DNA from: Hemileia vastatrix
Lineage: Eukaryota; Basidiomycota; Pucciniomycetes; Pucciniales; Zaghouaniaceae
Direction: 5' to 3'
Assembly: GCA_030280995.1 (NCBI GenBank)
Contig: JASXTE010000008.1
Span: 7,357,212 to 7,421,211 of the forward strand
Length of the DNA stretch: 64,000 nucleotides
Shown here: piece by piece, positions 12,074 through 21,679 of the stretch
Numbering within the stretch: position 1 is the first letter of the stretch
Layout of the letters: each line of letters starts with the position of its first letter
Notes under the pieces: generated by a model
What the model was told of the DNA's origin: nothing
Seen by the model: the letters and a program-made list of their open reading frames with translations, nothing else
Database searches by the model: none
Program-made: the position numbers and the translations under genes

Positions 12074-13133
12074 TGTAGAAAATCGTATAGTACTAGCTAT
12101 AGGCCTTGACCAAGGGAGTTGGAGTAAAACTGGAGAGAAAAACCCCTGTTCTTTAGAGAAATACCAGGTGACATTTATTTGCTACAGCAAATTAGATACT
12201 GTTACTATACCCCTTCCAATACACTCCTTGATTGCTTAACAAGTCAAGACACCAGCCAATAGTAGACCACTGAGAACCAAAGAACCAGAAACCTGAAATG
12301 CAGAATGATCCACACCAGAAAAACAAAACACTGTGCACTTGTTGCACAGAAAACAGCAATAATACTTGATGCAGGTTGCAAAGATACACCAGAGAAACCA
12401 GTTGCCAGAGTTGAGTTAAATGAAGAACTAACCTTGCAACACCATCAATTGTGGTCAAAAAACAGTGAAAACTGAGTGAGAAACAATGATATCACCTCCA
12501 GATGGTTGTATGATTATTAAAGTTGCCCCAAACTGTCTTATTCACTATGTACACATAGACCACTATCTAAGAGCCAATGCACATCAATGAATTTGGTGTT
12601 CTTGAGCGCCAAATTGCATAAAACCCCTCTAGAAACGCTTCCCAGCCTTCTAGCACCAAGGCGGATGGAGGACCACCCTGAAGCCAGAAAACCACCAAAA
12701 ATCTCCAAAAATACCCAAAATACTTAGAAAAATCTACTACAACTACTAAAACCTTTAAAACACATAATTAGGCTATAACAACATTGTGACATAAAATTTA
12801 GAGAAAAATTAGCTCATTCTAATGGTACTAAGAACTTAACCCTAATACTTAAGGTTAGCCTGTAAACCACAAAAAACAAAATTAAACAGCTATCTTTTTA
12901 AAGGAAAAATGAGAAATTATCTTCTTAATACTTAAAATCTGAAAAATGTCATCAAGACATAAAATATAGAGAAAACCTGGGGCTATCCAATGTTAGTACC
13001 AAAATCTCCACAGTCCCAATATTTACAGAATAAATCCAGAAAAACACCCAATTATTAAACAATGTCATTTAAGACATATAAAAACAACGCCGAATAGACC
13101 ATCAAAGGCCTCTTCCAATGTTGGAAAACCACA
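12074..13133 (-). mobile_element. solo L-family LTR s2 in G2 gag, unit 1
   Basis: Runs from TGTAGAAAATCG to GGAAAACCACA, with the full body of the family LTR and no internal region. The gag reading continues across it: 'gatactt' on the left joins 'gtttattaa' on the right once the presumed 4-bp target duplication (ccgg left, cagg right, one mismatch) is taken out, matching the uninterrupted G1 text at 500-515. Confidence 0.85.
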
Positions 13134-13295
13134 CAGGGTTTATTAATATATGCAATGAAATATTATTAAACCACAAATTTGAAACCAGGTACAATAATTA
13201 CAAGCAAAATGTTGAGGTAGTAAAACCTACTACAAATAAGTTACCAGTGGAGAAGAAAAAACCTTCAGCTCCCCTTGTCCCTAAAAGACAAGAAA
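13134..13295 (+). pseudogene. G2 gag, second part, unit 1
   Basis: Continuation of G2 gag after s2: INICNEILLNHKFETRYNNY, then KQNVEVVKPTTNKLPVEKKK and PLVPKRQE. It aligns residue by residue with G1 gag at 515-665. It ends at the CACCACGGG terminus of CACTA-1 at 13296. In unit 1 the downstream remainder is replaced by the duplication. In unit 2 it is found at 63312. Confidence 0.75.
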
Positions 13296-13975
13296 CACCA
13301 CGGGAAATCTGGGGGTGAACTGCTAGCAGTTCCCTCTTTTTGAAAATATTAGGAATTTGTCAGGAAACTGTTGGGAAACCATCCTGAAACTGTCAGAAAG
13401 ATGTTTTTAAATCTGATGAAAAAACATTGAAAAAATAAACTGTCACAGATTGAATCCAGAACAATCCCTCCTTGAGCAGAGCTTAAGAACCACATTGAAC
13501 ATCAGTTAATCTCAGGTTTGGCAAAAGGTTGAACAACACTTAGCATACCTTAATATTCAAATATTAAACTTGAATATATGTTGCGTGTATGATATAGATG
13601 CATATGCATTTGAATTTGCATGGTGGATACTTATTGCATGCTAAAAATTGATATGAATTGCCTATCCAAAGTGTATGCATAATGACTATGAAGAATAAAT
13701 ATGCATAAAAAATATGCATAAAAAATATGCATAAAAATATGCATAAAAAATATGCATAGTGATTAAGCATAAATAATATGCATATTGAATATGCATAAAA
13801 ATATGCATATTGAATATGCATTAAAAATATGCATATTGAATATGCAAAAAAAGGTGCATATATGTATATGAATAAAATATGTTAATATGCATATAAATCT
13901 TTATAATGAATATGCATATGAATATGCATAAATATGCATAATGATTGAAAAATGCAAAAAAATGATGCTTAACGA
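13296..13975. mobile_element. left end of CACTA-1, unit 1 (truncated)
   Basis: Starts with TIR CACCACGGGAAATCT after AAA (13293-13295). A subterminal palindrome GAACTGCTAGCAGTTC lies at 13317-13332. Then come short repeats of the type gaaactgt and an ATGCATA cluster. It is cut at 13976 by the minus-strand retroelement. Because unit 1 ends in a chimeric junction, the right end of this copy is absent. The complete version is at 39644-63311. Confidence 0.75.
13594..13965. repeat. ATGCATA cluster (CACTA-1 subterminal repeats), unit 1
   Basis: About twenty copies of the heptamer ATGCATA or the palindrome ATGCAT, spaced by 5-20 A/T-rich bases, lie 300-670 bp inside the CACTA-1 terminus. CACTA elements typically carry short subterminal repeats bound by their transposase, so that role is plausible but unproven. 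Minus-strand ORF 13564-13821 is merely this repeat translated. Confidence 0.7.
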
Positions 13976-15067
13976 TGTAGACAATCCTATAGTACTAGCT
14001 ATAGGCCTTGACCAAGGGAGTTGGAGTAAAACCAGAGAGAAAATCCCCTGTCCCTTTAGAAAAATAGAGTGAGATTTACTTGCTAAAGTAAGTTGGTTCC
14101 TGTTTTGCTAAAGCCCCTTTTTAACACACTTGACTGCTTGATGAGCCAAGAAAGTAGTCCCCAGATAGACTACCAGACCAAAGAACTGAAATGTAGAACA
14201 AGTCCACACCAGAGACAGCAAAGATACTTGATGTAGGCTGCAAATCCACACCAGAGACAGCAATAATACTTGCTATAGCTTGCAAGACTATAACAGAGAA
14301 AACAGTTGCTAAAGTTAAGTTAAATGAAGAACTCACTTGCAACAAACACAGCCAATTGTGGCCAGAAAACAGTGAAAACTGAGTGAGGAACAATGATATC
14401 ACCTCCAGATGGTTGTATGATGATTAAGGTTGCCCCAAACTGTCTTATTCACTATGTACACACAGACCACTAACTAAGAGCCCATGCGCACCCACCAATC
14501 TGGCGCCTGTACCTGCCAAATTGCATAAAAAACCCTCCTGGAGCGCTCCCCAACCTCCTAAAACAGAGGGGGACGGGCCGCCCAACGTCGGAGATGCCGC
14601 CTGAGGCGGCCTGGCCTCCCTGAAGCCAGAAAACCAATAAAAACCACTAATCTTCTTAGAAAAATTAGCTACAACTACTAAAACCTTTAAAACACGGAAT
14701 TTCACTATAACAACATTGAGACATGAAATATAGAGAAAAATTAGCTTTATCAAATGGTACTAAGCACTTAAACCTAAGACTTAAGGTTAGACTGTAAAAC
14801 ACGAAAAACAAAATTAAACAGCAATCTTTTATAAATGAAAAATGAGGAAATGACCCCTTAAAACTCAGAATATGAAAAATGTCTACAAGACATAAAATAT
14901 AGAGAAAAACCATGGCTATCCAATGATAGTACCCACATACCCGCAGACCCAATATCCACGGAATAAAACCAGAAAAATACCAAATTCCTTAACAGATGTC
15001 AATTAAGACATGCACAAACAGCGCCAAATCACACAACAAAGGCCCCTGCCAATGTTGGAAGACCACA
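13976..15067 (-). repeat. 3' LTR of AB (B type)
   Basis: 1092 bp, TGTAGACAATCC...GGAAGACCACA on the plus strand, so TG...CA with a 3-bp terminal inverted repeat. It contains a GC-rich patch around 14567-14615 with the palindrome GCCGCCTgAGGCGGC, which stands out in an AT-rich locus. It is nearly identical to 40324-41415. The left flank acga is shared with element B. Confidence 0.9.
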
Positions 15068-15077
15068 TCCTCCCTCC
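15068..15077 (-). other. polypurine tract of AB
   Basis: On the plus strand tcctccctcc, that is GGAGGGAGGA on the element's sense strand immediately before its 3' LTR. This is the position and composition of a plus-strand primer. Confidence 0.75.
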
Positions 15078-15115
15078 AATTGAGAATGTCCGCATTCTTT
15101 CTTCATCCACCCACC

Positions 15116-15756
15116 ATGTTTAACCTCCTTTCCAAATCTGCCTCTGAAATGGGCCCCTGCCAATACTGCATCAACAATAATTTAATCTGTGCCATAACAC
15201 CACCTGTTCATCCATACAGAACGTCCTGCGATGTCTGCCACTCCAGAAAGAAGACCTGCCACAGACCTGGTCCACTTTCTTCCACAACAGATTCACCTCT
15301 GCCTCAACCTGGTCCTTCTTCTGCCAGCACCAAAAGATCTAGGCCATCCATCCTGATACCCAGATTAATCAAAAAGCTCCACCCTTCCCAGAAGAGTGCC
15401 ACAACCCATAAAACAACTAGTTCCCCCATCCCTATTCCATCTGATGGTAAAGAACATTCATTCTTTCCTTCAACTTTAAAACTGATAACTTCTCAGTTCC
15501 TTCCTCTTCTGATAGTGATGATAACAATGTAGGATCCATTGCACCACCAACACCAATGCACGTACCCACTATCAAGGCCAAGTTCCAACAACACACATCT
15601 CAACAGAAACAACTTCTGCTTCACTATTTCCAATCCACTCCTGCTAGAGATCCACAGGACATTGATAACAGAAGACACCTCATTCACCAGTTCAAGGCTA
15701 ATTCTGAACACTTCATTTCATCTCTTGATTCACTCTGTAATTCCACTAGTACTTGA
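15116..15756 (+). pseudogene. antisense accessory gene Z1, zinc-cluster protein (frameshifted), unit 1
   Basis: This runs opposite to pol, starting about 50 bp from the 3' LTR. I chose ATG 15116 for its good context (ccaccATG); ATG 15086 is also possible. Near the start is C15-X2-C18-X6-C25-X12-C38-X2-C41-X6-C48, with the basic residues (HSRKKTC) in the second half. The six-cysteine spacing is that of a Zn2Cys6 binuclear cluster, but Gal4-type proteins carry the basic half first. A Ser/Pro-rich basic tail follows. The frame is lost near 15470-15480 by a one-base indel, and the other frame continues through an acidic SSSDSDDNN to a stop at 15756. DNA binding is an inference. It resembles Z2 and is probably its paralogue. 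Confidence 0.6.
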
Positions 15757-15817
15757 GTTTGATTCAGAAAAGAAAAATTGACCACACCCTCTATAGGATG
15801 TAACCAAAAACAACCCT

Positions 15818-16263
15818 CAGTTTTAAGTCTTGGGGGACCATCCTGATTTTATAGTCTTGGGGGACTCAAAAACCCTCAGTTTAAAGTCTTGGGGGACTCA
15901 AAAACCTAAATCATAAACCCAGAACCAGAGATCAACCACATTAAGACACAGAGAAAAAACTAACATTCTGGGGTAATTGTGAATAGAGCAGCCAGCCCAT
16001 CAATTACCCCCAAACTTGCCTTTGCTAAATTCGGAGGCTCCCCCTGTGGATACCCTCCACCAATCTTTCAAAACAACTCCAACGACAAAAACTTTTCCCT
16101 CAGTTTATAGTCTTGGGGGACTTACAACCCTCAGTTTAAAGTCTTGGGGGACTAACACAGTGTTCAGTTTAAAGTCTTGACGGACTACCTTGATACCATA
16201 GCTTTTTTTAGTTTAGAGTCTTGATGGACTGATAAAATTTCCAGTTTAGAGTCATAGAGGACT
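15818..16263 (-). repeat. cluster of seven copies of the CAGTTTA-hairpin motif, unit 1
   Basis: Copies at 15818, 15845, 15877, 16101, 16132, 16165 and 16209, with an eighth at 16242. Each is about 22 bp: CAGTTTAAA, then GTC, a six-base loop such as TTGGGG, then GAC and T. Other copies in the element lie at 18690, 18951, 19200, 20756, 20792, 22736 and 22802. Several of those have CTC...GAG instead of GTC...GAC, so the short stem is kept by paired changes. Function unknown. Confidence 0.7.
15970..16010 (-). other. stem-loop module, copy 1 (unit 1)
   Basis: GGGGTAATTG pairs perfectly with CAATTACCCC across a 21-base loop containing agagcagccagccca. It lies inside a ~110-bp module (15960-16070) that recurs at 18775-18870 and 19032-19133. 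In the other copies the stem reads GGGGTAACTG/CAGTTAACCCC and GGGGTAACTG/CAGTCACCCC, one base pair changed on both sides. Confidence 0.6.
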
Positions 16264-16410
16264 GTCAGAATCTTGCATGAATCTGACCCAGCCAACTTCA
16301 TGCAATACACACACAGCCAGTCCCACAGAGCGTCCACCTTCACTTCATCTTCTACTCATCACTGACAAAATCTTCTCTTATCCTTTTCATCACCTTTCAC
16401 ACCACAAATC

Positions 16411-18002
16411 ATGTATGGATCCCCTGCTGTTGACTCCTCTACTCTTCCTTTCTTCACTGCTCCAAGGGACTATGCCTGCAAACAGTGCATACACATGTGC
16501 AGACCTTGCACATTCACTCCTCCAAATCCAGAAGCCAAATTCTACAACAGGGCTTGTGACTCATGCTATTCCAAAAAAAAGAAATGTGACAGAGATGCCC
16601 ACTATCCTATTCCTCCGCCTTCTCCTTCTCACAAGTACATCTCCAGATCCCCTACCAGGTCTCCAGAACTTGGTCCATCATCTTCCTCTCTATCTTCAGC
16701 TCCTTCCAGAAGATCCAGAAGCTCAGCTTCCCGCACTCTTCCAAAAAGACCAGCCTTAGCTTCTCAAGAAACTGCTTTTATCACTGCTAAATTAGCTCCA
16801 AAAGCTTCAAAATCAACCCCTAGGCTTCTAGACCACGTCCAGGCGTCCCGGCCGACGTCGGGCGGCCCGCCCGCCTCACCAAACAGCAAAAATCAGGGCC
16901 AAAACCTTCAGAAACGGCCAGAAAATAGCCAAATTCATCCAGATAACAATAACAACTCAACCCAACTACCTCCTACTTCTCCCAGAGCAATTCAATCCAC
17001 CCTTCCAAAATCCAAAAACACCAAAATTTCCCAGATTTCTAAGAGAACTGCCAAAGAACCCCAAGAAGAAACCAGAACACCACACACTGCTCCACAACAA
17101 CAACTTCGTTCCCAACTAAGACAAAGAAACTACACCTCTCCTCTGTCAGCCAACTACTCTTCTGAAAGTTCCATCTCTTCAAATTCTCCATCCAGAAGAG
17201 AGCAGTCTGCTTCCAAATCCCCCTCTCCTGCTCCATCCTTTAACAACCCTGGTACTCTATCACCAGCACCTCCTCCAGCTGAATCCAACAGAAATACCAA
17301 CCACAACAACAACAACAATCTCTCTGCTCCAACTAGGCCCCAGGAACATAAGCATCCCAGTTCACCTTCTCAGGATCCTTCAGAGGAAGACCATGAGAAT
17401 CCATATCTTTCCCTGGTTGATCCACCCACTATGACAATTACAAAATCTTCAGAGATCCACATCCCAGCTGCTTACAGATTTGATGAGCTTCCAATCTGTA
17501 AGTACCAAATTAATTATTCCATTTCTTCAACAAAAATAATTACTGATCCAATTCTTCTTGTCTAGTTGGCACCCCTCCTCCTGAATCTATTATTGGAGTT
17601 GGCCAACCTCTTGAAATTTCTTTGACCCTGGATTATGGAGACATGAAGAAACACCTAAGCACCATGTGTTCCAACATGCTAAAAGCCTTTGCCCTCCATG
17701 GACCCTTGAATGACTTTGAAAAATCCCTGAGAAAGCGCCTACTGGACGACCACTGGAAGATGTCTAGGATCATTAAACACACCCTCCAGCACTCCATTCC
17801 TGCCTCTTCTTCTTCCTCCTCTGAACTTCCCTCTAATCCAATCCCTATAATCTCTCCAGCAAGATGCACTTCAAAGAACACAGTGCTTCCCAAAATCCCA
17901 ACAAAAAACAAAAACGTCATCACAATCCGGACCAGCCTCCAGAAGCTTCATCATCCAGACAATGAGCTCCTGCAAAAGATTAGAAACATAAAAATAATAT
18001 AA
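16411..18002 (+). CDS. antisense accessory gene Z2, two-exon zinc-cluster protein, unit 1
   Basis: A plus-strand gene in the 3' region of the minus-strand retroelement. Exon 1 is 16411-17497, the intron 17498-17565, exon 2 17566-18002. The joined frame is 1524 nt, exactly 508 codons with stop. Near the N-terminus C23-X2-C26-X6-C33-X15-C49-X2-C52-X6-C59 (with an extra C30) gives zinc-cluster spacing, and the basic run YSKKKKC sits in the second half, the reverse of Gal4. A long Ser/Pro/Asn-rich, low-complexity middle follows. Exon 2 carries a helical-looking part (MKKHLSTMCSNMLKAFALHG) and a basic C-terminus. No known retroviral domain. A nuclear DNA-binding or regulatory role is only an inference. 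Confidence 0.7.
17498..17565 (+). other. spliceosomal intron of Z2, unit 1
   Basis: 68 nt beginning GTAAGT and ending TTCTTGTCTAG, with a branch-point-like TTACTGATC about 25 nt before the acceptor. Removal joins phase 1 exon ends as T+TT and carries the open frame from exon 1 to the stop at 18002. Without splicing the frame stops at the TAG of the acceptor. The orientation proves that the plus strand is the coding strand here. Confidence 0.75.
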
Positions 18003-19199
18003 AACAAATAATAATAAAAAATAATTTCAATTTTTTTTTTTTTTTTTTTTTTTTACGGTCTACTGATATACTAAAATAAAAAATTGATAATTAAAATGAA
18101 ATGAAATAACATAAATGAAATAAAATAAAATATAAAAAATAATACAAATGGTATCCCCCAGCCAATTGATGAGCTGAACCCCTGATACCTTACCCACATC
18201 CAAGTGCACCTTGATGTGGATACACAATTAAATCTTTTAAATGATTAACAGAAAAAAACAAAAATTTAGAAATTCAGAAGATAACAAAAAATAATGAAAC
18301 ACAGAAACACATGAAATAAATAATATATAAAAATAAAATAGCATTGCCCGGCCAATTGATGAGCCTTTCCCCACCAATGCTTGCCCACATCCAGGTGACC
18401 CTGATGTGGTAACACCCTATATTTTTGATTTTATAATTTTAACAACCCCCATAAAAAAATTAAAAGAAAAAAAAGAGAAAAAAAGAAAATAATCTAAAAC
18501 TACTATCTAGCAAAAACATAACTGCCAAATCAAAGAAAGTCAAGCTCCATAGATGGTCCAATAAGGGAAAGTCCGGTCCATAGAAATGATCACTGGGTGG
18601 GCTCCCTCCAATAAATAAAAATGATGGGAGACCACCAGTGATCCACCACCAACCCAGAAAAACCAAAGATAAAGAAGCCAGTCCCAAACCAGTTTAAAGT
18701 CATAGCGGACTTAAAACCTGAATAATAAACAACAGAACTAGAATTCAACTAGGAAAAACAAAAGACTTGAGACAGACATTCTGGGGTAACTGTTCTCCAG
18801 AGCAGCCAGCTCATCAGTTAACCCCACACTTGCCAAAATAAAATCTAGACGCCCCCCCTGGGTACCTTCTAACAAAAACACAACGTCCAACACAAAAAAC
18901 CGAAACCAATAAGAGTGAAGAATCCGGCACTTGAAAACCAAAGGAAATTCCAGTTTAAAGTCATAGAGGACTAAAACCTGTGAAAATAAACCAATACTAG
19001 GGTTCAATCAAATTAAGAGAAAGGGTTCAAAACAGACAATCTGGGGTAACTGTTGATAGAGCAGCCAGCCCATCAGTCACCCCTACACTTGCCAAGATCA
19101 AATCTAGAAGCCCCACCCATGGGTACCCTCTAACAAAAGTTTCCAACAAACAGATGCATAGCATCACCACAAAAAAAACCAAAATTAAAGAATGGTCCG
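18003..19199 (-). other. non-coding 3' region of AB between Z2 and pol
   Basis: No gene. It holds a T24 run at 18031-18054; a ~190-bp imperfect tandem repeat with 'ccaattgatgagc' and 'cccacatccaggtg' (18158-18235 and 18349-18410); two stem-loop modules (stems 18783-18792/18815-18825 and 19043-19052/19074-19083); and three CAGTTTA hairpin motifs (18690, 18951, 19200). The last motif begins just after the pol stop codon. It is A-rich and CpG-poor compared with the coding parts. Confidence 0.6.
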
Positions 19200-19220
19200 T
19201 AGTTTATCCTCATTGCGGAG

Positions 19221-20597
19221 TCAATCTTCTTCATGCCTAGTGCCTCTGGGATAAAACCTCTTCACTTGGTCTGCAGCCACCCTCTTTTTCAAGATTGCAC
19301 CATCCAACTCTTCCAAAACATAAGAACCTCCAGACGCCTGAGATCTGACTCTATAAGGACCATTCCATCTGTCAGCAAACATTTTGCCCCACTGACTCTC
19401 CAAACTACTATTATAAACCAAAACCAGACAACCAGGTTTCAAGGGATTCCTGAGTCTATGAGCTAACTTCTTGTCCCAGTACCTGACTGATTGATTCCTA
19501 ATCATCATCATTCTAGAGTATGCCTTCTCCTGATATTCCTCTCTACATTCCAACTGTTGCATCCTGGCACAGAGCAAATCTTCTGTTGAGTGCACGTCAT
19601 CCCAATCAATTCCAAGATAAGAGACAGCCTCCAAGTCCACTGGTAGAACGGCTTTCTGACCAAAAATTAACTCATAAGGAGAATAGTCAGTTGTCCTCTT
19701 CACAGTGACCCTATCTGCAAATAAAACCAAGGGTAAATAATGCCTCCACTTTTCGGCACTATCTCCACACATCTTCACCAAAGCATTCTTGATAACTTGA
19801 TGGCCTCTTTCAACCATGCCTTCAGCTTCAGGATAATACGGTGTAGCCACTCTAACCCTAGAACCAACACTAGCCACAGCTTCTTTAAATTCGGCACCAA
19901 ACTCTGGCCCGCCATCAACAGTTACCAACTTCATTAATCCATACCTATAAATCCACTCCTTCTTCAAAAACTCTGCCACATTCTTGGCAGTCAAATTAAC
20001 CAGAGGCACTGCCTCAACCCAACCAGACAAATCATCTATAGCAACAATCAAGTATTTATACCTGCCCTCTTTAATATGGACAGCATCCAGACTGACCCTT
20101 CCAAAAACAGTTGATTCACCAGTAGCACGGCCCATCTCTTTAGGTTTCAAGTGACTCCTTCTTTGACATTCTTCACAAGATTGAACCCAACCCTGCACAG
20201 CCAACTTCATACCCGGCCACCAAAATCTGTCTGCTACTCTTCTATAAGTCTCCCCAAAGCCTCTATGACCAAGGTCTTCATGCAAAGACCTCAAAACCAA
20301 TTCTTGACCCTTCTTCTGAGTCACCACCACTTGAGGATTAGGATGTCTCCTTCTCATCAAGCGCCTTCCTGACACATAAAATCCAGGACTCTTCTTCTTG
20401 ATTGCCAACCAAGTATCATCATCACAAATATCTGGCCTCTCCAAGGTCAACAGATATTCCACCATAATAAAATAAAACCCAGATTTACCCCAGGTCTCAT
20501 CTTCAAAATCCAACAAAACAACATCCAAGGGTACAACTCTGTCATCAAAATCACCAGTGTGAACATGAGCAATTGAGCAGCCCAACCAGGACACCAA
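19221..20597 (-). CDS. Pol C-terminal ORF: integrase, unit 1
   Basis: 458-codon open frame. It starts as the tail of pol after a frame change near 20590, so the first Met is not a true start. The zinc finger is H106/H111/C141/C144 (LHEDLGHRG ... CEECQRR). The catalytic core has D171 (SLDAVHI), D228 (TVDGGPEF) and E263 (EGMVERGHQ). An SH3-like C-terminal part follows (KPGCLVLVYNSSL, WNGPYRV, LDGAILKKRVAADQVKRFYP). It inserts the cDNA into the chromosome. All key residues are present, so the segment itself could be functional, but it is not in frame with RT-RNase H. No chromodomain follows. Confidence 0.85.
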   Translation of the reverse strand: MVSWLGCSIAHVHTGDFDDRVVPLDVVLLDFEDETWGKSGFYFIMVEYLLTLERPDICDDDTWLAIKKKSPGFYVSGRRLMRRRHPNPQVVVTQKKGQELVLRSLHEDLGHRGFGETYRRVADRFWWPGMKLAVQGWVQSCEECQRRSHLKPKEMGRATGESTVFGRVSLDAVHIKEGRYKYLIVAIDDLSGWVEAVPLVNLTAKNVAEFLKKEWIYRYGLMKLVTVDGGPEFGAEFKEAVASVGSRVRVATPYYPEAEGMVERGHQVIKNALVKMCGDSAEKWRHYLPLVLFADRVTVKRTTDYSPYELIFGQKAVLPVDLEAVSYLGIDWDDVHSTEDLLCARMQQLECREEYQEKAYSRMMMIRNQSVRYWDKKLAHRLRNPLKPGCLVLVYNSSLESQWGKMFADRWNGPYRVRSQASGGSYVLEELDGAILKKRVAADQVKRFYPRGTRHEED

Positions 20598-21679
20598 TCC
20601 TTAAATTTTGGCACGTCCTTCTCTTTCCACTGAACCTTGTGAGAATCTAGTTCACTAACAAAAACACCCTTTTCCAATTTTGAGCTGTCCCAAACAACAA
20701 CTCCATCTTCATCAACAAAAACATCCTGATCACCAGAATCAAGATCAGATCCAGCCAGTTTAACCTCTTGGTGGAGGTCAGAAAAATCATCCAGTTTAGC
20801 CTCATGGGGGAGGAAAGAAAAACCCTCAGCACCCTTTGTGCTGGCCCTAATCACTGGAACATCTTCGTCAAACTCTTTAGAATCAGAATCCTCATCTGTA
20901 GGTGGCCTCCTTGATAATCCATCAGGCATAGTAAAAGTTTTACCTGGTTTGTGTACCAGGTCAAAAGAAAAATGTTGAATAAATGCCACCCACCTAGTCA
21001 TTGGAGCATTTGGAAGACTAGGTGTATTGATAATCTGAACCAAAGATTTTGCATCCACCTGCAGCTCAAAATGCTGCCCCCACAAAACCATCTGTAGCTT
21101 CTTTAAAATTTTAGCTACACCACACAATTCCAACTTAGGTTGAGAATACCTAGATTCCACCTCATTAAAAACCACAGATTCATACCTTACTGGCCTAACC
21201 CTCCCAGTCTTATCCTCCTGAGACAAAACAGCACCAGCAGCAATATAGCTTGAGTCCACTGCCAGGTAAATCTTTCCAGCACCAACACCATAATCCAACT
21301 TGTGAAGAATTATATCTTCACCAACAACCTTTTTCAGCTTCTGAAAAGCCTCTTCACACTCTTCCGTCCATTCCCAATCTGCATCTTTTCTGGTCAACCT
21401 TCTTAAAGGTGAAGCCAACAACGAAAAATCCTTAATGAAAATCCTGACATATACACATACACCCAAAAATCCTCTGACTTCAGTAGTATTTTTAGGCCTT
21501 GGCCATGCCTGAATTTTATTAATCTTCTTCTTCGCCATAATCCTTCCCTCTTTACATACCACATGACCCAGAATTTCCAAAGAAGGAACACAACAACAGA
21601 ATTTTGACCCTGAAATGGTCAAACCAGGCTCTTCAATCCTGAACAACACTCTCTCTAGAGTTATTGCATATTCCCACAA
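20447..21679 (-). pseudogene. Pol middle ORF: RT thumb, RNase H, unit 1
   Basis: 410-codon open frame. LEILGHVVCKEG, VRGFLGVCVYVRIFIKDFS and DWEWTEECEEAFQKLKKVV are the Ty3/gypsy RT palm/thumb blocks. RNase H follows: YLAVDSSYIAAGAVLSQ (Asp), SRYSQPKLELCGV (Glu), FELQVDAKSLVQII (Asp) and FTMPDGLSRRP (Asp), so all four acidic residues are present. After RNase H comes an acidic linker with two CAGTTTA motifs read as HEAKL and HQEVKL. It loses frame relative to integrase near 20590 and relative to upstream RT near 21695. Both lesions are also in element B. Confidence 0.85.

Noticed and set aside
13564..13821. 85-aa Tyr/Phe/Ile/His-rich minus-strand ORF
   Set aside because: Translation of the ATGCATA cluster, not a gene.
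14996..15115. N-terminal extension of Z1 starting inside the LTR (MSIKTCTNS...)
   Set aside because: The first 24 codons are LTR sequence, which is open by chance. The ATG at 15116 lies beyond the LTR with better context.
16277..16759. 160-aa plus-strand ORF overlapping the start of Z2
   Set aside because: It overlaps Z2 in another frame. Z2 has the Cys cluster, the intron and the longer continuous frame.
18031..18054. T24 run as the poly(A) tail of a retroposed gene in antisense
   Set aside because: It sits downstream of Z2 on the plus strand with the wrong polarity for a Z2 tail, and Z2 keeps its intron, so Z2 is not a processed retrocopy.
19233..20372. Several plus-strand ORFs opposite integrase (61-77 aa)
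   Set aside because: They are shadows of a strongly biased coding strand. No domain, start context or conservation argues for them.
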